Positions 21,484 through 31,799 of a DNA stretch of 64,000 bases are shown here, piece after piece. The translations under genes and the position numbers were made by a program. Position 1 is the stretch's first letter; each line of letters starts with the position of its first letter. This DNA comes from Daedaleopsis sinensis (taxonomy: Eukaryota; Basidiomycota; Agaricomycetes; Polyporales; Polyporaceae): contig CM066310.1 in assembly GCA_033807695.1 (NCBI GenBank), positions 2,356,001 through 2,420,000 of the forward strand. Direction: 5' to 3'. Below the pieces are notes generated by a model. That model saw only the letters and a list, made by a program, of their open reading frames with translations, did not search any database and was not told where the DNA came from.

Positions 21484-23816
21484 TCACTCTGTCAGACTCG
21501 CCAACCTTTGCTCAATCCCCATCCTCGTTGCGCCCCCCGAACTCCTGTCCACCTTCCGATCCCGCGTCCGCGCCACCTGGAGGATAATCGGGGACCCCGT
21601 CGCCGCGCCCGCACCCGCACCGAAGTTGTTCGGGCTCCCGGGGTACGCCCCGCCAGCAAACTGGCGCTCGCCCCAGCCGCGTGAGACGATTTCCTCGACT
21701 TTGCTCAGCGCGGTCTTGCGCGCAACGTGGCGCTCCGCCGCATCACCACGCGCACCCACGCCTGCGGTCCCCGAGCGGGAGCTGGGCCTGCTCGGGCCCA
21801 CCTTGGTCGGCGATCCGGAGGTGGGAGAAACGACAGACGCTTGCGAGTAGGCGGACACGCTCGAGGTGCCGGTGTCGCTGCGGCCTGCGAGTCGCATTTG
21901 CAGTGCCTGGAGGTGGGGGTGGATGACGCGCGGACCTGATCCTTCAGCGAGCTTCGTCGAGGTCTTCTTGAGCCGCCCGCGGTACGGTGACGTGCTCGCC
22001 GTGGACGGAAAGGGCAGCAGGGGAGGCGGGCGCTGTGTCCGGAGCTTGTTGTGGTGCTGGGCTGGACGTGCAGCGGGCGCGGGCAATGTTATCCTGCTAT
22101 GGGGAGCGACGGAGAAATGGGCGTCGAGCGAGGCCGTCGACCCGAAGAAGAGTTGTGTTTCGAGCGGAGGCGACATGACCATCGGAGGGCTCATGGGCAG
22201 GACCGACGAGTCGACGTGCGGGAGGCCGCCGGGCCTGTACCCAGCGACGGGCTCGGTAATACGGTAAGCGATTGGTTGAGGACAGGGGAGAGATGGCGAG
22301 AATGCAGTGGCCGTACGAGCTTTGGTAGGGGACGAGAACGGGCTCTTGCGCTTGTCGCAGATGCTCCTGCGTACGGGCGCGGGCGTGAACTTGTCCGACC
22401 CCTGGCGCAGCTCCGCAGCAGCACGTTTTGCGCGCGGGGTAGGTGAAGCTTCCGGGGAGTATGTGTCCATCTCATCGTCCTCGAGCAACGCCCCGGACTC
22501 GGGATCTTCGATGAGTATGCGGAAGCCGGAGGGGGATGTGACCGTGCTCGACCGGTTGCGATGCATCGAGGGGCCGCGTGAGGACGTGTCACTGGACAGA
22601 GTGGTTGAGTCTTCGATAACGGCGTCCGAGGCGGCGCGCTTGTGGCCGCGGCGGTATTGAACCCGGCGTGCAGGAGTTCGGTCATCCTCTTCTGTCGCGT
22701 CCTCGGTCACGCGCCACCTCATGCTACCAGGTCGCAGACGATCAAGTAGGGTGCGGCGGATGGACGGTTGACGGAGCGATTCATCGTGCTCATGAGTGCT
22801 GACAGGGTCATATGCTTGCGAAGTCGGGGCTTGTCTAAACGCCATTGAACCAGTGTTACCTCGGCGGACGGCCTGAGTAGGGGTACCGGTCGAAGACGGG
22901 TTGTCCAGGAACGGGTCGTCTTCCTCTGATCCAGTGGCATCGTCTCTTGGCGTTTTCTCTGTCAGACCCGACGGGACTTTGCTGCGTGTAGCAAACGCGC
23001 GCCCGAACCATGTACCTTTTTCCTTCGCTTCGGACAAGTCTCCCCCGTCACCTTGCAAGAGTGCGCTACCGGACGCCGGACGACTCCTTCTGAAGCGCGT
23101 AGGCGGGGTGTACCGAGGGCCAGTCACAAGAGCGGATTCGCGGGAGTGAGGCCGGCGGCGAGAGGGGAGGTGGCGGTAGACAAGCCAAGCGCAAAGTGCT
23201 CCAGTAATGGCTCCCAGCACCCCGAACAGCGGCGCAAAATACACGATGTTTGATATAGAGGTCTTGGATCTGGTGGCACGGTATCGTGCGAGGGTTTCCG
23301 AAGATTTGCTGTTGGCGGGAGGGAGGGCCGTGATACGAACGAGAGAGGCTGGCATGCTGGAAGAAGGCACGGCTATGACTGGTGTTTGAGAAGCAAGCGT
23401 AGCTGTAGGAGTGTTTACAGTCGGTGTAGCCAGAGCGTTGGTCGTGGTCCCTGCGGAGAGGCTACTGCTGACACCGTCGGCTCCGGTAACAGAAGGCGAT
23501 GATGTCGGGGTAGATGTCGCATTAGGGATGCCGAGGTTACCGCTCGCCGGTCCCCAGCCTTCACCCCAGGACGGGTACGGCCACCAGTTGATGCTTGAGG
23601 TAGTAGACGTCGGGACCTGTCGCGCTAGCAGAGAAATCAAAGGTTGAGGAAGCGAAACACCAGGTGGGTGTCCAAGCGCATGACCACACATGGCGAGAGC
23701 CATGCAAACGATAGGTAGGATAGTGCGATGCACTCGTCCACACTTCGGTGTGCTCGTCTGACATATATCAAGTTTAGAGACGCTTTAGAGTTCTATCAGA
23801 TGATAATGCTTACCAT
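21484..23816 (-). CDS. single-pass membrane protein with Ser/Thr-rich ectodomain (758 aa)
   Basis: Exons (minus) 23816-23814 (ATG only) and 23757-21484. The spliced start MTSTPKCGRVHRTILPIV gives a signal sequence (LPIVCMALAMCGHALG) that the uninterrupted frame can reach only from a GTG. An extracellular Ser/Thr/Pro-rich stalk (about 50-165) is followed by one transmembrane segment (IVYFAPLFGVLGAITGALCAWLVY, about 172-195) and an Arg-rich stop-transfer (RHLPSRRRPH). The cytoplasmic part (about 550 residues) is Ser/Pro/Arg-rich and probably disordered. The layout resembles fungal wall-stress sensors or other single-pass surface proteins, but no WSC or other Cys-rich domain is present, so no sensor function is claimed. 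The family is not recognised; such proteins are common in Agaricomycetes. Confidence 0.8.
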
Positions 23817-25195
23817 GTGCGATGTGAGGGTTGAAGAGGGGGAGGAGAGAGAGGGGGGAGGCTACCAGCCTGAGTAACGGTTCTAGTTCGAACCCAAACA
23901 CTAGGAGGCTGACTAGATTCCCTCGTAGCTGTGACCCACTTATCGTCACACTATACAGACAGCATCAAAATTCGGCGTTCTAATTTTTATCTACCCACAG
24001 CGATGAAGGTTTGGGAGAGATGAGTGCAAGAGGAAGAGTCTCCGATCGGTCCTACTAACGCGGCGCGCGGGCTAACCGTGTCGTCGTCGTCCACACGGTC
24101 TAGCAGTAGTCATTGTCATTGTATGTCGCGTTCGAGCAGCTTCAAGCCTATGAATCACAAGAACCGTCGCTTGATAGAACGTTGGAAGCTAAGCCTGCCT
24201 AAGCTTGAGTCGGAGGGAGACTAAAACAGCGCTCTTGTTGAAAGTGACGGAGGGACCAGCCAGGGACAAGCGCTGAAGCGCTGACTACCGGATTTGGTGG
24301 CTGAGTCATTTTCTCACGAGTACGAAACGGGTTGTACGCTCCGAGTCGACCGCGGCTCTTCACCCCGTACACATATGTGCCATTCCCTGCTCTCTTTCTA
24401 ACGACTCACGACGGTCACAGGCCAGAAACCAATCGCAGAACATGGTGAGACAATCTCTGGACGTATCTAAGCTGTTATGAGACTTTGCTGCTCATTTCTG
24501 GGAGTAGAAACACTTCCTTCAACTCCGGCACTATTCACAACATGAAAACTTGACGGTCTCATTTCAGACAATCTTATGAAGCAGGTAACATTTTAAAAAG
24601 TCTCCTTCCTTTGTCACAGAGATTATGAGAAAGTCCTGAAAGCTACTTCTTGCATATATTCTTATAACCAGTTCTTCTGACAGGATCTCCGAGTACCTAA
24701 AATGCTATAGGAACTTAGCTACCTTTGTCGTTGATTCTTTAGTCTACCCTATAATGCTTCCTTTTTCATGACGACTAGTAAGTTTGACAATGTTCTAGGA
24801 GAATCCCACGCTCTCGAGGGGCGAAAGGTTTACTGATATTCGGAGAACAGGTAATCCCACGCGTACGACGATGGCAGTGACTCGACTTCATACCTGCTTT
24901 CACACCCTATCCAATTTCGGCTCGCCACAGGACGACCTACTCGGTTTGTAGTATGACTCATGGATCAATCCTGGTGGCAAACATTCCTCTAAAGTCTATC
25001 CCGATACCCGCTAAGTGTATGATTTGATCGGAAGCGGCAACGTACTATAACTGTCTATGGTTTTACGTGTCTGCGGACGGCGACGCCTGTTTTGCGGGTC
25101 ATCGACGGGTATTTGGGGTTGTTGACACTGCTTCGTGGCCCTGGTATAATATAAGAGCGACGCCCCCTCGAAGCAAGACATCCAAAGTCTCCGCC
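23817..25195. other. 1.4 kb intergenic stretch, AT-richer middle
   Basis: Promoters of the membrane protein and the oxygenase. The 24440-24760 part is AT-rich and has splice-like signals (ATG|GTGAGA at 24442, CAG|GTAACA at 24586), but no frame joins into a convincing protein. Confidence 0.45.
25145..25155 (+). promoter_or_regulatory. TATA-like element of the 2OG oxygenase gene
   Basis: TATAATATAAG about 50 bases upstream of the chosen ATG at 25196; supports that start over in-frame upstream codons. Confidence 0.5.
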
Positions 25196-26683
25196 ATGGC
25201 CACCAATACGCCTTCCGACTCGGAGCCCCTCCTTCTTCAACAGCTTCGCTCGACCTTGGCAGAAAAGCCTCCCCTCTGTAGCGGCACCCTCGGCCTTCCG
25301 CTTGACTGCTTCACATTGTACTATGGAAAGGGTAGACATGCACGGTGGGTCGCTCCGAATTATCCTGCACCGCACCTTCGTATGCTGATCAGGCTACATA
25401 GCGAACTCAATCTCTCCGGCAACTCTGCTGAAGACGTGCAAGCTCTCAGCGACCTCGAAGACGCGTGTGAAGCTGCTACTTTTGGCCGGAACCAAGAGGC
25501 CGTCCTCGACGAGTCCTACCGCAAGGCAGGTAAGATGGATGCCGGGCAATTCTTGCCTCGACTCGACGTGAATGGTTCTCAGCTTGTCGACATCGTGCGC
25601 GCGGGCCTCCTGTCTGGGGAGAAGGAGAAGGACACTATCAGGGCAGAGCTGTACAACTTGAACGTCTACGGTGAGTAGATCCAGCCGTCTTCGTGTCTCC
25701 CAATCTTTTTGCATACTCACTACGAATTATCAGGGAAAGACGCGTTCTTCAAAGCCCACAAGGACACCCCGCGTGGGCAGAACATGTTCGGATCGCTTGT
25801 CGTGATCTTCCCGACGCCTCATGAGGGCGGCGCGTTCGTGCTGCGTCACGAGGGCGAGGAGTGGACGATCGACGCCGCAAAGATCCTCTCTCAGTACAGT
25901 CACTCCGAGCCCCGTCGCCTCGCCTACGTGGCCTTCTTCAGCGACGTCGAGCACGAGGTTCTCTCTGTCACAAGCGGTCACCGCGTCACGATCACATACA
26001 ATCTCTACTGGGCGACCTCTTCCGGTGTCCCACTTCCCAAAGAGCTCTCCGTCCTCTACCCCAAACATTCGAGCCAGTCGGACATCAAAGGCGTTCTGCA
26101 AGGTTTACTCGACGACCCCACGCTCTTACCGGAGGGAGGCACGCTTGGGTTCGCGCTACGCCATGCATACCCGTTCCGGAATCAGTATGGAGACAACGTG
26201 CCAAACCCTTTGGAGAGCATCCTCCAGTGGCTGAAGGGCAGCGACGCTGCACTATCCAACGCCCTGTCTGCGCTGTCGCTCAAGCCGTACGTGCGTCTTC
26301 TACACCGCTCCGAAGTGTACCGAGACGTCGACATCTTACTTGACCGAATGGTCGAGATCGGAGAGCTGGGCGAAGGCAACGAGACGGCGACATTGTGCTC
26401 GTGGTACAAATGTGTGCGTGCCCTCAGCGTACGCTACGACGGCACTCCGGAGCCCCTGCCTGCCATCATGTATGCCGACTATGATATCGAGGATTTCGAA
26501 CGGGATATCGAACACTCCAGTGTTCTGACGAAGAACGTCTGCTGGATGACCCGAAACGAAGAAAGGCAGAACGCAGTGAGCGCGTCGTACATCGCCTATG
26601 GGAACGAGCCGTCGTTGGCGTACATGTACATGACGGTCTCGCTCTTGGTGGATGTTGGCCCGGTTGGGAGTCGCGCAGAGTAG
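25196..26683 (+). CDS. 2OG-Fe(II) oxygenase, prolyl-4-hydroxylase-like
   Basis: Exons 25196-25670 and 25734-26683; 474 residues. The double-stranded beta-helix core shows the iron triad: His167 and Asp169 in AHKDTPRGQNMFG, and His232 in FFSDVEHEVLSV; Arg242 in GHRVTITYNLYW is the likely 2-oxoglutarate contact. Between them lie LVVIFPTPHEGGAFVLRHEG and the AFF strand. The fold couples 2-oxoglutarate decarboxylation to hydroxylation; the substrate is unknown. No signal peptide, so probably cytosolic or nuclear. Large prolyl-4-hydroxylase-like families are frequent in Agaricomycetes. The start is the ATG at 25196 (MATNTPSDSEPL), 41 bases after a TATA-like element; the upstream in-frame codons have no coding character. 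Its 3' end lies 163 bp from the left end of the composite transposon but outside it. Confidence 0.87.
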
Positions 26684-26845
26684 GAGATCTGCCACACACA
26701 GAGGGGGTAGAGGGCCCCGTTTCTTGCTATACTTGCTTTCGTAGTGTTCTGACATGAATGAATGAGTATCGTTAACTACTTGTAGGGAAGCCGAATGACC
26801 CAAGTACCCGAGATGTGATGACCCTACAAAAGGTCGTACAAGTTA

Positions 26846-26895
26846 CAGCTGTTTTCAAAACGATAGACCCCTTTTCGAATTCTCGTACAGACAGC
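26846..26895 (+). repeat. left terminal inverted repeat (50 bp)
   Basis: Starts CAGCTGTTTTCAAAACGATA directly after TA. Identical to the reverse complement of 31586-31635 over all 50 positions; similarity stops abruptly inward at 26896. Confidence 0.93.
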
Positions 26896-27000
26896 TGACT
26901 TCGAAATATATTGATCCGACGGAGATATATACATAACGGGAGATATGCATCAGACACGAATACTCATAATGCGTGGAAAAGCGTCTCCAGAAATACATGA

Positions 27001-27987
27001 CTATAAGAACGGGTCGGGGGACACCCTAACGGGCCGCTCCACCACAGGGATCAGAACAAAGTACTCGTGACCGTCCAGCAAGTCCCCCAGCACCCACTCC
27101 CTGCGCTGCTTGCAAATCCCAAGAGCGAGGAGAGGCTCGGAATGATCGACCCAGAACGATGTAAAAACCTGTGAGACTGTCTCGGGCGGCGGGTTCTGCT
27201 CGAAGAGAGAACCACGGAACTGAAGGTTCTTCAAGTAGTCCACGTTCGTACAAGCGACGACAGCGGCGGCATGCGTGCTGATGATTGTCGTATCGATGTC
27301 TTCAGGACGGATATCTACATAGTGGGTTAGTACAGTCTCACCACACGCAAGATGCATTATGCACGCACAATAGACGTTGCACAACGCGTTGCATGCCCCA
27401 GGGTGGGAGGACACAAGGCCCATGAAGTTGACACCCTCGCTCCAATCCGTCTTGGTGAGGCGGCGGAGCAGCATGGACGCAATTCCCTGCCTGCGACAAT
27501 GCGAATCGACGACGAGCTGCGTGATCCATCCAACATACCCTACGAATATGATGAGAGAGAGCATGAGTGATAGAATGACACACGACTTACCGTCCCCGTA
27601 CTTCCACTTCGTAGCGAACGCATGGCCGATGAATCTGTTATCCTCCCAAGCCATGGCGAGAATCGTTTCGTAAGGTTGACCCAGGCACTGCTGCCTCAAC
27701 TTCCTGGAAGTCATCTTGACCCGATTTCCTAGGAGTACTTGAGTCTAGTGAAGCGAACGACGAAACGAAAAAAAAGACTCACCAGCCTTGAGAGGGGGAG
27801 CAGCTTGCTGTCCCCAGATACCATAGTGCGCGCTGAATAGCTCGGCGCACTGGGCCAAGTGTACCTCAGTGATCATTTGGCCTTCGATAGTTTGAAACAT
27901 CAGATTGTTCTTGGTGGGAGCCTGGGGGGGAGGAAGGACGGAGGTGGGAGGGGTGATCGTGTTGGTGTTGGGAGGTGTGGTCGCCAT
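27001..27987 (-). CDS. GNAT-family N-acetyltransferase (transposon passenger)
   Basis: Exons (minus): 27987-27783, 27728-27591, 27539-27369, 27314-27001; 275 residues. The acetyl-CoA motif A is ITQLVVDSHCRRQGIASMLL (RRQGIA is the Q/RxxGxA pyrophosphate loop), followed by GLVSSHPGACNAL. The C-terminal half has YLKNLQFRGSLFEQ, WVDHSEPLLAL and LLDGHEYFVLIPV, which recall a fungal GNAT subfamily I have seen described only as hypothetical. It transfers acetyl from acetyl-CoA to an unknown amine; no signal peptide. The last intron (27315-27368) is inferred, because it restores spacing between the Pro-Gly-Ala-Cys region and IRPEDID; the frame also reads through it. The gene lies inside the inverted repeats and shares a 220 bp divergent promoter with the 28208 gene. 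Start: MATTPPNT; an in-frame upstream start at 28041 is possible. Confidence 0.82.
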
Positions 27988-28207
27988 GTTGAAGTTGAAG
28001 ATGAAGAAGCGTAGTGGACAGGCTGAGCACGTTCGTGCCATAGATATAGCACCTTCGGACGCCCGACGGAGGGATCACATGGAACAAGCTAGAAGCTCGC
28101 TTCAAAAATATCCAAAGTCGTGCCATATCGGCTGATAATGAGGGCCATTACTTATAGATACCACTGGCACACCGGGGCCAAACCGGGGCAGCAGATGAGA
28201 GCGCGCC
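27988..28207. promoter_or_regulatory. divergent promoter inside the transposon
   Basis: 220 bp between the start codons of the GNAT gene (minus) and the 553-residue protein gene (plus). Both must be driven from here, so co-expression is likely. No clear TATA box was seen. Confidence 0.55.
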
Positions 28208-29974
28208 ATGCCCGACATCCCGCCGCCGCCTCCCAACCAACTGGCCCTTCAACAACACCATGGCCTGCCGCTGCCACCGCCACCTAATCAGCTCGCACAA
28301 TACGATGGCCCGCCGCCTCCCAATCAGCTTGCACTTCAACAACTTCCCGCGTACCCACCCGGCGCGTACTATCCTTACCCTCCTCCTCCGTTCTATCCGC
28401 ATCCAGGCGCTGCTCCTCAGGCTTGGCAGCAACCCGGGCCATACTACCAGCCTCACTGGCAGCCTCAGCCTCCGGCTCCAGCTCCGGCTCCACCCCAGCC
28501 TCAGCCTCAACCCCCGGAAGTGCCGCCACTGCAAAACGCAGCGGCCCGCAAGCGAGGTGCGAAGGCTGTCAAACCTCGCCCCAATGCTGAACCACGCCCA
28601 GGAGGTAAGTCTATACTTGAACATAGTCGCATTTACTCACATATTATTCTTCAGTGTTCCGCTTCCCCGTCGTGGTAGACACAGGCGACGAGAAGCGTGA
28701 ATTTATCGGCGAGACCGACATGCCGTGGGATGATTTTTACGACCGTGTCAAGGCGTACCTCGACGGGTCGCCTAGACCTATCAAACTTGTATACAAAATT
28801 AGCGGCGAAGCGGGGAAGGGCATAAACTTGACGAACGCGGATGATTTTGCGACTGCTATGAACCGGGTGTGCGACAAGGCGGATCACGCACGTACTAAGA
28901 CAGTCAGTATAGACGTCAAGAACGCGGTAAGTTTGACGTGTTGCGACCGTCGTGTACGTATACGCACTCACGTTGTGCTCATACTTAGACAAAGGCTCCG
29001 GCACCCAAGAAGGGCAAGGGCAACGGGAAGAAGCGGGCACGCGAAGACGACGACTTACTGGACACCCCCGGAGCTGACGACCCCGAGTCCGATTCCCAGC
29101 TCAAGGCATACAAGCGTCTCGAGCCCGCTATCCGATGCGAGGCTCACCAAGGCCACTGCTTTGTGTCGCGGCAGGGCGGTCAAGACAACCATCGTCGTCT
29201 TAGCCATGGCGAGATGACGCTGTGGGCCAAGAAGATCGTGAGTACGCAGTTTGATATGTACACGGGATCATCACTCTGATATTATGTACAGTCCCTGGGG
29301 GAAGCGACCATATACGATCCTCCGCATTGCATGAACTTCGACCGTGGTCCAGCGAAACGGCCTCGCAACTCCAAGCCCCCTCCGCAAGTGCACGTTACGA
29401 TCAACACAATCGAGTCTTCGGTGACTTCGACTGCCAGTACCCCTCTCTCGAGCATCACTCGCGAGGCCACACCGATCGAGCCGTCTTCCAGCGCATCTCT
29501 TAGCGCGCGCACGGAATCACAAGATCTTGATGAGCGTCGCCTTGCAGCCGTTCAAGATCTCACGCGGCCACCCAAGTCCACCCCAGGACAGGTCGCCTAC
29601 CCCCACATCTCCCTCGTTCTCGCACTCCTTGATGTCGACATGCCGCAACATCGCTTCCGAGACGTTCAGCAGAGCCTCCTCAACATGGGGATCGACGATG
29701 CATGCAAGCTCCTTCTGCTGCCGCAAGACTGCCTAAGTCAGATAGGTGGTATTGGAGCTGAACGTGCGCATTATCTGCACATGTACGCTGGATACGGGGT
29801 GGCCCCAGTCTTGGGCATGCAGCGTCCAGTGCGGCAGGCGCACGTGGAGCCTGGGCCACTCCCTGCCGCCGAAGTGCCCCAATGGAACCACGCTCTTGGA
29901 GATGTGAACAACAACCCGGACGACGATCATCAGGAGGAGGTCGAGGACGTGGTCGAGGACGAGGACGAGGATGG

Positions 29975-30010
<36 letters not shown>

Positions 30011-30035
30011 CGAGGTTGACGAACTTGAAGACTGA
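28208..30035 (+). CDS. unrecognised 553-residue protein carried by the transposon
   Basis: Exons: 28208-28604, 28655-28926, 28989-29237, 29292-30035, all in frame. N-terminus: three PPPNQLA repeats, then Pro/Gln/Tyr-rich sequence and a basic patch (RKRGAKAVKPRP). Residues about 133-225 look folded (FRFPVVVDTGDEKREFIGE, DDFYDRVKAYL, IKLVYKISG, ADDFATAMNRV), a beta/alpha pattern of PB1- or ubiquitin-like type. Next are KKGKGNGKKRARED and a Cys/His motif, CEAHQGHCFVSRQGG, followed by HGEMTLWAKKI and PPHCMNFD. Residues about 400-450 (DVQQSLLNMGIDDACKLLLL to YLHMYAGYG) may be a small helical SAM-like fold. The tail is an Asp/Glu run. Composition suggests a nuclear, possibly DNA- or chromatin-associated protein. 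I recall similar multicopy Agaricomycete proteins without known function. Confidence 0.8.
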
Positions 30036-30298
30036 CCTACTAGTTGATGAGTCCCATCTTTCTTGCTGTAGCCATAGCCGCATCGTTCAGACTTTCTTGG
30101 GCAATTTCTTGTTGTAGCATACCGCAATCACCCCCTGCCTCGCATTGTAGTACGTTAGGGCATAGTAATCATCATCATTGGGAAACACTTCAACTTTGAC
30201 TGAGGATTGTGCAAGCTATGGTATTCTTCAATACATGGTAAACGTCATCACACAACATACAGCGTTCACGATGCGCTACGTTGAGATCAACATCAAAC

Positions 30299-31481
30299 CT
30301 ACGCAATATACTCGCTATGCCTAAACCATCCGTACGCTGACTCCGGTGTCAGTGTAGCATAAGTCCCTTCCCATATAAGGTGATATGGATCACAAGAGAT
30401 GCCTTCGAGTTCGCAGAGAACGTAGTCGCGATTCGCGCGAAGCCAATGCTTGAGAGATGAGAACGCTTCTTCAATAGGGTTGAGGTCAGGAGAGTAGGGC
30501 GGCAGGTAGAGCAGGCGCATGCCACTGCAGTGTGGTCAGTATCAAACACAGTTATCGAAGAAGAACGACGTACCGCTGTTCAATCATCTCACGAACACCC
30601 GGAACGTGATGGATGGAGGCGTTGTCCATCACAACAACCGAGTTGGGCTGCGGCCACGGACGCATTTGATCAAGCAGGCCGTCGATGAACTCGAGGAAGT
30701 CTTCGCCGTTGAAGGCCCGGTCTTGCGCAGTGAGATGGAGCACACCGTCGAGAGAAAGTGCAGGGAGAATTGAGTATCTGAATATACGGGGATTAGATGC
30801 GTACAAGTCAGCGTAACATGTGTCGACACACCTGGTTCCACGGACGAAGAACTCCCGACGACGCGCCCGGATACCTGTTGGAGCCCAGCCCCAACGGCGA
30901 CGGAGTGACATGCGGTTGAGGTGACTCTCGTCGACAAAGACGAGTTGCTCGGGCGAGTATTGCTCGCCCACGTGGAGCTTGAAGGCCGCCCTCCTCTCCT
31001 CGTTTCTCTCCAATGCGGGACGGGTGATCTTGAAGATGTGATGGATAAGACAGTTTGAGAAGTGTTGTGGAGTAGTACATACCATTTTGCGTGTGAATCC
31101 TCGTTGCTTCAATGTCCTCTCGATGGTCGGTAAAGAAGCTTGAACATTGCAGATCTCGAGCAGCAGTGTTTGGAGCTCTGCCAGCATTGCGTCCGGTTGT
31201 CGTTCGATACAACCTTCAAGGAACTGTAAAAAATGAGTGAGCTGGTATTCTGACTCTGAGAAAGCACTCACCCGTGCATCCAGTCCATCCAGAGCCCGAG
31301 GTCTACCGTCGATGACAGGAATCCTCACCACATCTCCCGTCTGCCTATACATTCGACGTAGCCGCTTCAGGGTGCGTATGCTGATACCAGTGATAGACTT
31401 TATTGCTTTGTCGGGCATTCGGTGATGTAGGGAGAGGCCCAAGGCGAGCTCCTTCAGCTCCTTGGAGATGTGGCGGCGCAT
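30299..31481 (-). CDS. DDE transposase, Tc1/mariner/IS630 type, five exons
   Basis: Exons (minus): 31481-31272, 31223-31083, 31028-30832, 30777-30574, 30524-30299; 325 residues, intact. The N-terminal part is a helix-turn-helix region (KSITGISIRTLKRLRRMYRQTG, then ERTLKQRGFTRKM). The catalytic core has all three acidic positions in family context: FVDESHLNRM, VVMDNASIHH, and LPPYSPDLNPIEEAFSSLK, where the glutamate of NPIEE is the third. The enzyme cuts and joins the inverted repeats at TA targets in the nucleus. Four introns of about 45-55 bases are typical of the host. The start at 31481 is the first ATG; the frame is open upstream to 31550 but only from TTG. The 5' end is 105 bp from the right inverted repeat. 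Nothing indicates inactivation. Confidence 0.92.
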
Positions 31482-31585
31482 GTTGGAGTCGATGATGGTG
31501 GTACGAGTACGAGGCGCCTGCTGGACAGAACTGTCCGGAAAAGAAAACAATTACATAATCATCGGAGTTTCAAGTCACCGGTGGC

Positions 31586-31635
31586 GCTGTCTGTACGAGA
31601 ATTCGAAAAGGGGTCTATCGTTTTGAAAACAGCTG
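31586..31635 (-). repeat. right terminal inverted repeat (50 bp)
   Basis: Perfect reverse complement of 26846-26895; followed by TA at 31636-31637. Read on the minus strand it begins CAGCTG. Confidence 0.93.
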
Positions 31636-31799
31636 TAATTCTTCTCCACTACCACACGCACGCGTTTCTGAAGACGTACGGTTATTCGCTGGCTTTCAAA
31701 AAGATAGTAGGATTGAGGGTACGCTATTCGAACTGTTCGTACTTTCCAAGCCGTGCACACGGTGAGTCGAACTCTACAGCACCAACAACTTTTCGCAAC

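Larger units (their letters stand above)
26846..31635. mobile_element. composite Tc1/mariner-like transposon with two passenger genes (4,790 bp)
   Basis: Bounded by two 50 bp inverted repeats that are identical by eye (26846-26895 and 31586-31635). Both ends read CAGCTGTTTTC outward-in, and both are flanked by TA (26844-26845 and 31636-31637), the target duplication expected for Tc1/mariner/IS630 elements. Inside are a GNAT acetyltransferase (minus), an unrecognised 553-residue protein (plus) and a DDE transposase (minus). The outer genes stop or start only about 105 bp from the repeats. All three frames are intact once introns are removed. Classical Tc1/mariner elements are 1.3-2.5 kb with a single gene, so this is unusually large. 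Perfect repeats suggest recent movement. No other copy of the repeats was noticed in the window. Confidence 0.85.

Noticed and set aside
24442..24700. possible small gene beginning with an ATG-only exon (ATG|GTGAGA) followed by sequence coding FNSGTIHNM
   Set aside because: No combination of the visible splice sites joins the ATG to that frame, and later pieces stop quickly.
25196..26683. 2OG oxygenase next to a transposon as a TET/JBP-type transposon-linked enzyme
   Set aside because: The gene is prolyl-4-hydroxylase-like, not TET/JBP-like, and lies outside the inverted repeats.
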